A stretch of 40,046 nt of DNA from Myxococcales bacterium (GTDB lineage: Bacteria > Myxococcota_A > UBA9042 > GCA-2863065). Below the pieces are notes generated by a model, which searched no databases, was not told where the DNA came from, and saw only the letters and a list, made by a program, of their open reading frames with translations. The DNA lies in NCBI GenBank assembly GCA_018780435.1, contig JADMJS010000014.1:1-40046 (forward strand), given 5' to 3'. This document shows, in pieces, positions 36,701 to 40,046 of the stretch (positions are counted from its first letter, which is position 1; the number at the start of each line of letters is the position of its first letter). A program made the position numbers and the translations under genes.

Positions 36701-37485
36701 CTGAACCCGAGGGCGCAGCGATCGAGATCGTCGTTCCCGAGCCGGCCACGGCCTGCAGCCTGGCTACCTGGGTGGAGGTCGGGGGGACCGCGTCTGGCAC
36801 GACCGAGGACGGGACAGGAAAACTGGCTCCCGCCGCGTGCGGTGCCGCGCCCGGACACGAATTCGTCTATCGCCTCGCGGCCGACCCGCAGGCGCGCTAC
36901 CGCGTGGAACTCATCCCGTCGCCGGGGGCCGACCTCCTGCTATACGCGATTGAGGACTGCGATCCCGGGGCGCCTTGCGTCGCTGCCGCGCCCGTGGAGG
37001 GAGGCGGCGGGCAGGTGCTTGAGCTCGCCGACGCCGCCACTCCAGGGACTAGCGCGCCGAGCGGCACCTGGTACTTGGTCGTCGACACGATCGGTTCGTC
37101 CGGCGGCTTCGAGCTGACGGTCTCGCTGGTGACCCAGGAGCCGGACCCGGACACCGGCGGCCCGCCCGAAAACACGGCGGAGGAGAGTGGCGACCCCGAT
37201 GTCGCTGGCGGCGATGAGCAGAGTCCGCCGGACACCGCTTCCGGAGCCCCGGATGAGCCGAACGAAGAGCTACCCATCATTGGTGATACCAGCGCCTCGG
37301 GCGACGCCGAGCCGGTTCACCCAAGGTCGGATCTGGCAGGAGCTAGCTCTGGCGATGCCGGCTGCGCCAGCGCCGCATCGGCTCCGGCCTCGGGTCTGGG
37401 CGTCATCGTCGCGCTCGCGGTGCTGCTGCTCGGGTGCCGACTCGGGGGTCGGCGCCGAGCCGCGCCCGGCCGGTGGAGACCCTGA
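27793..37485 (+). CDS. Giant multidomain surface protein with Kelch, Ig/FN3 and MYXO-CTERM-like tail
   Basis: A protein of about 3230 residues. An N-terminal export segment ('LPWSAVVVVLSRC') has a poor lipobox. Kelch-like repeats (about 45-385) with 'RLLAFSGYG' and 'RVLVFGGV' follow. Next are about eight Ig-like repeats with paired Cys (390-1355), two inserted jelly-roll/MAM-like domains (about 903-1051 and 1421-1588), FN3/Ig repeats of the 'D.TPP..P.L..PA.G' type (1616-2297), six chitobiase-C-like repeats (2297-2798), two more Ig repeats and a PPC-like domain (2985-3113). An acidic linker leads to 'DAGCASA', a hydrophobic helix and 'GGRRR', a MYXO-CTERM-like sorting tail. It is probably a surface adhesin or matrix protein. 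The ATG is preceded by GGGGG at 5 bases; a TTG at 27781 is an alternative. Confidence 0.93.
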   Translation: MIVSRLSRLLPWSAVVVVLSRCGDADPPEPAAGGPASQSAPLLAGMLTPPDRWEAAVGWDSAGARMLVAAGAHYENADPADLNDAWSLSALELGDQWRSLAPSGAAPSKRHEPAAAYSPALSRLIIYGGFAGAFYTTPSDMSDLWALNLAPEGNSWTKLTATGGPPTARYGAGLVYDDSLGRFLLFGGAKLASSSTYNTYPDVWQLTVSGSTGTWTKLAPVGTGPAKRYRHATVWDPVGRRMIVIAGYGYLNSAWQALSDVWILSANTTQGAWTAVAPTGTGPGTIADHGAVWDATNQRVLVFGGVRSSGRSNQTWALTFDGQSAQWSQVATTGQPPSPRQAAAVAYDDVHQRLLAFSGYGDFYSDDNTYSLTFSPEGAVWNTITPYVCETTPLASNLLGPADGSTPLGCPITLDWSSASGVRYDVELNGSLVATDLSDSTWTVPAATPLLPTSNTWRVITKGCGTTSAASPTRTFDRAPPSATVIAPADGGSAVACAVSLSWSVPAGVAGGTFDVTLNGATLVTGITGTSLIVPPALALSPTGNTWSVSTRNCAGDVTESPTFTFDRAPRAPIVVAPTDGSELTACGPTLAWQVPGGSGYAYDLLVNGQVVATGLGSASYTLPADLPLSREGNTWEVVARGCDADFAESTPFGFSLADTARPAPPTLTTPPDGGSLPACDRQVTWTGDDGLTFDVALGGQPLAAGLTAKTHTLPLDVTSGESGTVSVVARNCLASDPASATFTLDPPLPTLLEPASGEIVDCVPMFVTSAAAPADVTSTVIVTKEGTTAPLMTLPLSSTSIVVPGDQGLLPGDYAWAVSVTKGGCTRTSSAIPFTVRYATPAAFSITSPAESDVVDDPATVSWTSAVAPGACLASYEVEAGMNTYTVPIGTTQVSLAPQGQVDKALVEDFESPAWSGAAWGGWCYPTSAAHGGTRALSCSGGGGPANTVSFPIDLTGATDARLTLWEYGDIGYDNNCWGVTYAYVLDESGTQNLGLLYEFYGVTTQDSWVRREVDLSPHKGKTVRLLFRRSQSYGCTITWLIDDLEVTKTRPVDPLTCGTNSISVTAVALDGTRFPAASTITVNYPPAPPAPTLLAPAPEATHSCDTTPLAFSWTTNKGDTYDLKVNGATALGGLSSGAATLPAGAPLESTTSWSVTARNCLGETATSESRSITVSSTTPPKKPTLLEPANGATVHCDPTFKWSVEGGTTGLVTDVLVDGQAFVTGLTSQTFTPPGNAGLSEGTHVWQVRTRNCAGQTDVSMPRAVAVANAPSQPVITAPANLAYTSGTPTLSWSGDGGSVAYDVLIDGAAVLTNVSGSTTTLLTPLSHGTHTVELVARGCGGTETRSASRVFLADVTAPAPPSLTKPAPGSWTNLDVVTLEWTPSVDPDSGIAQYTVTVGSEVLSATTTTSAQWSTRIQTLYSKSYGFESSAELADWQFTGSWGRTTSYRRSGSYSLADSTGGNYSNNVDYSATLNAWHIPTADSVISWYDIYEMPAWYQEINGYDDIGLEIRRKDGNWEELASFMGLASGLSNAWFRAESVSLGGYANDEVQMRFYLRTNPTVVANGIFIDDLSITNLANRTKFVPDGTIEVRVAVSDKVGNVSSSTVATIGIDRVPPSTPALVAPAGFVDVGPTGVALTWGPSIDDRAGLARYELLIDGALHVGDISPSVQTMNLSPFGLSDGTHTWAIRAVDRAGNSATSSARDLRFDVAPPSVAPVPKTPANGAYVATLVPDFCFTPAVDSGSGIAGHELFLDGVSQGTSAAGTNCATAIAAEGPHEWFVRARDKAGNSKDSPTWTFVNDLTPPAPFELREPADGQAVLTLRPLLCWGPASDALSGVAFYTLTIAGQSVDVNSDVVSVIVCARPAVALPPGPSAWSVVAVDRAGNTRTASSGPRTLTASADNKAPVATITSPAPGGVAGGDPARLSGTVSDETNGSGVAGVTVMIVQGPILDAVVESSAAGLTWSVTWDQPFNGARSAIARAVDNDGNKQGLGAPYPFVVDLKPPDSFPLLGPPIGSWASPTPTFSWGSSSDGESGIQGYALSWWPEGHPELSESVDAGMATVFTIAQPLVDGAFEWTVTASDRLGHTTTATSSGLVHVDGTPPAAPEPNSPADGAWSADATPELRWHPGSDAGGAICGYRITIDGVVVAPLVTGYNFTTGPLGEGAHLWTVGTVDCVGNVSPPSAPRTLRLDLTPPPVVTLLTPGVYATLSDATPTFSWMPIHDALSGTCGYRVIANSHVWSVEAPTTEFTPTEALADGPVTWNVLAIDCAGNTSQGETPRPLTIDTAAPVLFADPPAGTFAGAFPVALGSNEPAATIRYATAGANVLNSSIQYVSPVLLDGEGTVTLQAIAHDEAGNASEVLSATYVIDREPPALAFHPAGSVYAGPVQITVTTSEAAKVFYTADGSDPVTTGSGISSPATIDLGEEGTTLLKVVAVDSVGNTSAVAEQMYVVDTVPPMTFVLPLGAAYDSPQELTITSAESPATVVYSLDGSDPNVVAPSPVSIPLSADGKYQVRAYSIDLAGNTGPIAAAVLVIDTRAPSIAATPDGGLYDGPVWVELTSDESDAVIHVTLDGSTPTAESPIYNGKVLVGATDGLFEVRAIAVDVARNESPELVVAYEVDTNAPSTHGDPPGGWFRGPVDVMLSTDEGAELAWDASGGSPDPSAAVAGPVTIHLDTEGTHVVRALSVDVVGNVGALFEATYRLDWTPPAVAVTPDGGSFPAPPNVTLTASEPATIHVQLDGAPATVSSPVASGPVLVSAEGMTVLRAMAVDEAGNEGPASEASFTVDTLPPSGLAVVSPAPDTWVSSSTPPFCWEAATDATSGLESYALIVDGKPVWTGLATCAVAAAPLPDGPHTWEVAAADAFDHTAVTDPVSFGVDGTPPTSALFAWSAVEPGVYELEGTAGDSHSGVTSVVVFVDGGSPVGAVDDEGTFATWTATTSLPPGSHLVRTEAVDLAGNTEPEGAAIEIVVPEPATACSLATWVEVGGTASGTTEDGTGKLAPAACGAAPGHEFVYRLAADPQARYRVELIPSPGADLLLYAIEDCDPGAPCVAAAPVEGGGGQVLELADAATPGTSAPSGTWYLVVDTIGSSGGFELTVSLVTQEPDPDTGGPPENTAEESGDPDVAGGDEQSPPDTASGAPDEPNEELPIIGDTSASGDAEPVHPRSDLAGASSGDAGCASAASAPASGLGVIVALAVLLLGCRLGGRRRAAPGRWRP

Positions 37486-37610
37486 TCGGACTGGACCAGT
37501 CAGACCAGGATCCGCACAGTCCGGTCGCACGAGGCACCGCCGCGTAGGGCGACGTTCTTGCGCTCTGGCTGGCGCCCGACCCGCCGCCCGCGCGCTCGCA
37601 CTGCACGTCG
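37486..37610. other. Convergent intergenic gap
   Basis: This 125-base gap lies between the giant surface gene and the leftward radical SAM unit. GGACTG (37489-37494) and CAGTCC (37518-37523) can pair, but with a long loop and no T tract. I see no clear terminator or small gene. Confidence 0.35.
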
Positions 37611-38465
37611 TCAGCGAGTGACCTTCACCCACCCTCCTGGCGCGAGTCCCCACGTCTCGGCGTAGACCTCGTCGTCCGCCGGCGCGACCTGGCGCGAGAC
37701 GCGTGGTGGCGCGGTACTTCGGTCGAAGTCCCACTTCTCGTCCCACTTGTCGTCGCGGTCGAGGTCGACCTTCAGACGGTTCACCTGACTGTAGCCGGCG
37801 TCCTGGTAGAGGTTGATCTTCACGGGGCCGGGCAGCGCGTCTTTGACCTTGTCGGTCGTCAAGGCCTGCTCCGCCAAGGTGAGCGCGTCGCCGTCGAAAC
37901 GCCGCAAGGGGACGCCGCCATCGGGCAACGCGGGCGCGGCGACCGGAGTGGCGGCGGCGGGCGCGGGGGCACCTGGGGCGACCCAGCGCTCCCCGACGAG
38001 CGTGAGTGACACCGTGTAGTTCTCGTCATCGGTCGGGGCGATCTCTCTTGTGACCGCGCCGGAGCCCCGCTCGAAGGTCCACTTCTCGTCCCATTTGTCG
38101 TCGCGGTCGAGATCGAGCTTGGCCCGGTTCGGAAGCGCCTGGCCGGCGTCCTGGTAGAGGTTCACCTTGATGGCCGCACCCGAGAAGGCGTCCTTCACTT
38201 TGTCGGAGCTGAGGGCCACGCGGGCGCGCTCCACGACCTGTCGTTCGAACGCGGTGAGCGTGCCTGGCCCGGCGACGGGAGCCACCGGCGGCGGGAGGGC
38301 GGGCGGCATGCTGGATCTGGCGGCGGGCGACGCCGGTAGAGGCGCTTGGGCTACGGCCACCGGCTCGGGATCGTCCTTACACGAGCGAAACGCAAAGACG
38401 AGCCCGGCGACCACGACGGCGCCACCGCCGACGAGGACGAACCCTCGGAAAGTCTTGAACTTCAT
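37611..38465 (-). CDS. Membrane-anchored protein with duplicated DxDxD domain
   Basis: A 284-residue protein not recognised as a named family. A single N-terminal membrane anchor ('FVLVGGGAVVVAGLVFAF') is followed by a Pro/Ala linker, then two copies of an about 85-residue domain. Both copies share 'ALSSDKVKDA' or 'ALTTDKVKDA', 'K[VI]NLYQDAG', 'LDRDDKWDEKW' and a terminal 'APTDDE'/'APADDE'. The 'DLDRDDKWDE' loop resembles Ca-binding DxDxD motifs but lacks the usual twelfth-position acid. The ATG overlaps the stop of the upstream radical SAM gene (ATGA), so the two are co-translated. The start was moved from an open frame reaching 38606 because the anchor and overlap fit here. It could be a substrate or partner of the radical SAM enzymes (inference only). 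Confidence 0.85.
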   Translation of the reverse strand: MKFKTFRGFVLVGGGAVVVAGLVFAFRSCKDDPEPVAVAQAPLPASPAARSSMPPALPPPVAPVAGPGTLTAFERQVVERARVALSSDKVKDAFSGAAIKVNLYQDAGQALPNRAKLDLDRDDKWDEKWTFERGSGAVTREIAPTDDENYTVSLTLVGERWVAPGAPAPAAATPVAAPALPDGGVPLRRFDGDALTLAEQALTTDKVKDALPGPVKINLYQDAGYSQVNRLKVDLDRDDKWDEKWDFDRSTAPPRVSRQVAPADDEVYAETWGLAPGGWVKVTR

Positions 38466-39328
38466 TGGCTCATCATGCCTCGTGCGATGGGGACGGTGCA
38501 GTTGCAGTAGCGATATTGGCAGGGGCTCGCGCTTTCGCCCAGCGTGAAGCCCTCGTCGAGGAAGCTCCCGAGCGCCTCGGTTCGGTAGCGACGCGCGGGG
38601 TAGCACCGCCAGGCGGCTCCGAGATCATCGAGGATGAAGTAGCGTGCGCCGGCCCAACACGGGCGCCCGTGGAAGTCGTGGGCGACCTCGCCGGTGAGGT
38701 TGTGGCCGCCGAGCGTCTCGATCGCCGCGCGTTCGAGCGTGGTGTACGGGATGACGTCGCGATCCTGCTTCTCCGGCTGCACTTTGAAGGTCAGACCGGC
38801 GTCCTCAAACCGGTCCCGGAGCGCCTGTAGTTTTGGGAGGTTGGCGCGCGTGGCGACACAGGTCACGCACACCGACGGCGCGGGCAACGACGCGTCGTGG
38901 GCCGCGTGAATCGCGGACTGCAGCAGGTCCAGCCGCGCGATGAAGCCCTCGATGTCGATCGCATATTCGAGGTGGAGGCTCGCGGAGAAGACGCCGATCC
39001 GGCCCTGCGCGGCGCGCACGAAGGCGTCGAGCTTCGTCGCCGGGGCCGAGAAGTTCGTGACGACCGAGATTCGATGCCCGAGCGCGGCGAGCCCACTGAC
39101 GATCTCGGTCAAGGTCGGATGCACGAAGGGTTCACCGCCCGAGAGCTTCACCTCCCAGCGACCCGGGAGGCGGCCGAACGCGGCCAGGAAGCGGGGGGTG
39201 TCGGCGGCCCAGCGCCCGCGGTCCTCCTTGAAGCGCTGCGTACAATACGAGCAACGATAGTTGCACGCCGTATTGATGTTCCAGCTGATGACCCCTTCGT
39301 CGGGGCGTGGCGGCGCGATCCAGGTCAT
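38462..39328 (-). CDS. Radical SAM protein with C-terminal Cys cluster
   Basis: A 288-residue radical SAM enzyme. The N-terminal 'ACNYRCSYC' supplies the CxxxCxxC 4Fe-4S motif (C22, C26, C29). 'KLSGGEPFVHP' is the GGEP SAM-binding motif, and 'GVFSASLHLEYA' belongs to the barrel. The C-terminal region has extra Cys in 'RPCWAGARYFIL', 'AWRCYPARRYR' and 'CQYRYCNCTVP', which suggests an auxiliary iron-sulfur site like SPASM/twitch domains. The product is unknown. The start at 39328 is preceded by GGGAG and its ATG overlaps the stop of a paralogous gene upstream; the downstream repeat protein overlaps its own stop. Peptide or protein modification is a plausible role for this layout, but no precursor peptide was found. 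Confidence 0.92.
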   Translation of the reverse strand: MTWIAPPRPDEGVISWNINTACNYRCSYCTQRFKEDRGRWAADTPRFLAAFGRLPGRWEVKLSGGEPFVHPTLTEIVSGLAALGHRISVVTNFSAPATKLDAFVRAAQGRIGVFSASLHLEYAIDIEGFIARLDLLQSAIHAAHDASLPAPSVCVTCVATRANLPKLQALRDRFEDAGLTFKVQPEKQDRDVIPYTTLERAAIETLGGHNLTGEVAHDFHGRPCWAGARYFILDDLGAAWRCYPARRYRTEALGSFLDEGFTLGESASPCQYRYCNCTVPIARGMMSQ

Positions 39329-40046
39329 GGCGCTCCCAAGGTGGCATCGGGCGCGCTCGCGGCGGCGCCGACGCCTTCGATCATGCCGCGGTTTGCCGGG
39401 ACCGTGCAGGGGCAGATGGCCCATGGACAGGCCCGAGGGGCGCTCTGGAGAGCGAAGGTGCCGTCGAGCGCGTTGCCGAGGAAGCCCTCGCGGTGGCGGC
39501 GCGCCGTACGACAGGACCAGGCGTCGCCATCTTGGAGGAGGACAAAGTAGTCGACGCCGGTCCAGCAGCGCCTCCCGAAGTAGGACGGCGAGACGTTGGC
39601 GCGCTCCGGGCCGGGCTGATCGCCGAGCAGCTCACGCAGAGCGTCCTTTTCGCCGTCGTCATAGGTCGCGAGCCCGCGGCCGACCTTCATGAGCTGCGGG
39701 AAGAGCCGGAGGCCGCGAGCGGCGAGCACGTCCCGGGCGGCCAGGACGGCGTCGAGGCGCCCCGGGACGAGCACCGAGTTCACGACGAAGCGGGCCGCCC
39801 CGTCGAGCGCGTCCCGGAAGGCGGCGGCTTTGTCGGCGAACTCGACGGCGGTCACGGTCTCGAGGTGGAGGCTCGCGCTCACGATGCCGAGGCGCCCCTG
39901 GGTGAGCGCGGCGAAACGCCGAAGGCTCGGGAGCGGCGCCGAGAGGTTCGTGAGCACCGACACGGTGTGAGGCGTGCGCGCGATGAGCCCCGGGACGATG
40001 GCGTTCAGGAAGTCCTTGAACGCAAAGGGCTCTCCGCCCGTCATCT
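39325..40046 (-). CDS. Radical SAM protein, paralogue of its neighbour (5' end outside window)
   Basis: A partial gene; the N-terminus with the expected CxxxCxxC lies beyond the window edge. What remains starts at the GGEP motif ('MTGGEPF') and runs through 'VSVLTNLSAPLPSL' and 'GIVSASLHLETV', closely parallel to the adjacent radical SAM protein ('ISVVTNFSAPATKL', 'GVFSASLHLEYA'). The C-terminal Cys set is also parallel: 'RRCWTGVDYFVL', 'AWSCRTARRHR', 'CPWAICPCTVP..RGM'. An Ala/Gly-rich tail follows. The two proteins are clearly duplicates that have diverged. The stop overlaps the neighbour's ATG, so they are translated together. Confidence 0.9.
   Translation of the reverse strand, partial: MTGGEPFAFKDFLNAIVPGLIARTPHTVSVLTNLSAPLPSLRRFAALTQGRLGIVSASLHLETVTAVEFADKAAAFRDALDGAARFVVNSVLVPGRLDAVLAARDVLAARGLRLFPQLMKVGRGLATYDDGEKDALRELLGDQPGPERANVSPSYFGRRCWTGVDYFVLLQDGDAWSCRTARRHREGFLGNALDGTFALQSAPRACPWAICPCTVPANRGMIEGVGAAASAPDATLGAP

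Overview
The window is GC-rich DNA with strongly GC-biased third codon positions, and it reads as a chromosomal segment of a myxobacterium-like organism (Myxococcota; my inference). The reasons are the many lipoproteins and surface beta-propellers, orphan and hybrid histidine kinases, a giant repeat protein ending in a MYXO-CTERM-like tail (GC, membrane helix, arginine patch), and a cobalamin riboswitch in front of a TonB receptor. I saw no tRNA, rRNA, CRISPR array, insertion sequence or phage genes.

Layout. (1) 29-562: a YceI-family protein, convergent with the next block. (2) 570-7251, minus strand: six tightly packed genes transcribed from 7251 leftwards: class III alcohol dehydrogenase, S-formylglutathione hydrolase, a VAT1/quinone-reductase-like MDR enzyme, a zinc-ribbon SDR, a membrane histidine kinase and a NarL-type response regulator. 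The first two form the glutathione-dependent formaldehyde pathway, and the regulators at the end may share its transcript. (3) 7557-11565, plus strand: three overlapping genes, lipoprotein propeller, outer-membrane barrel, lipoprotein propeller. (4) 11751-16040: a full-length hybrid two-component protein (periplasmic propellers, Y_Y_Y, kinase, receiver, AraC HTH), followed on the minus strand by a DUF5522-type Cys protein and an HPt protein.

(5) 17170-22305: a B12 uptake locus. It holds a promoter candidate, an unusually long cobalamin riboswitch (about 380 nt) with two hairpins and a possible 12-codon leader ORF downstream, a surface lipoprotein, a BtuB-like TonB receptor and a propeller lipoprotein in the position of Bacteroides BtuG; the three genes overlap. 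(6) 22425-27696: an unknown secreted protein, a GT-C-type membrane glycosyltransferase, and a tandem histidine kinase in which two complete sensor-kinase modules are fused and the second has Gln in place of the phosphoacceptor His. Its membrane sensor is the same type as in the kinase at 1190-2530. (7) 27793-37485: a roughly 3230-residue surface protein with Kelch, Ig/FN3, jelly-roll, chitobiase-C-like and PPC-like domains. (8) 37611-40046, minus strand: a membrane-anchored protein with a duplicated DxDxD domain behind two paralogous radical SAM proteins, the second cut by the window edge.

The strongest leads are the B12 locus with its expanded riboswitch, the tandem kinase with a degenerate half, and the twin radical SAM cluster.
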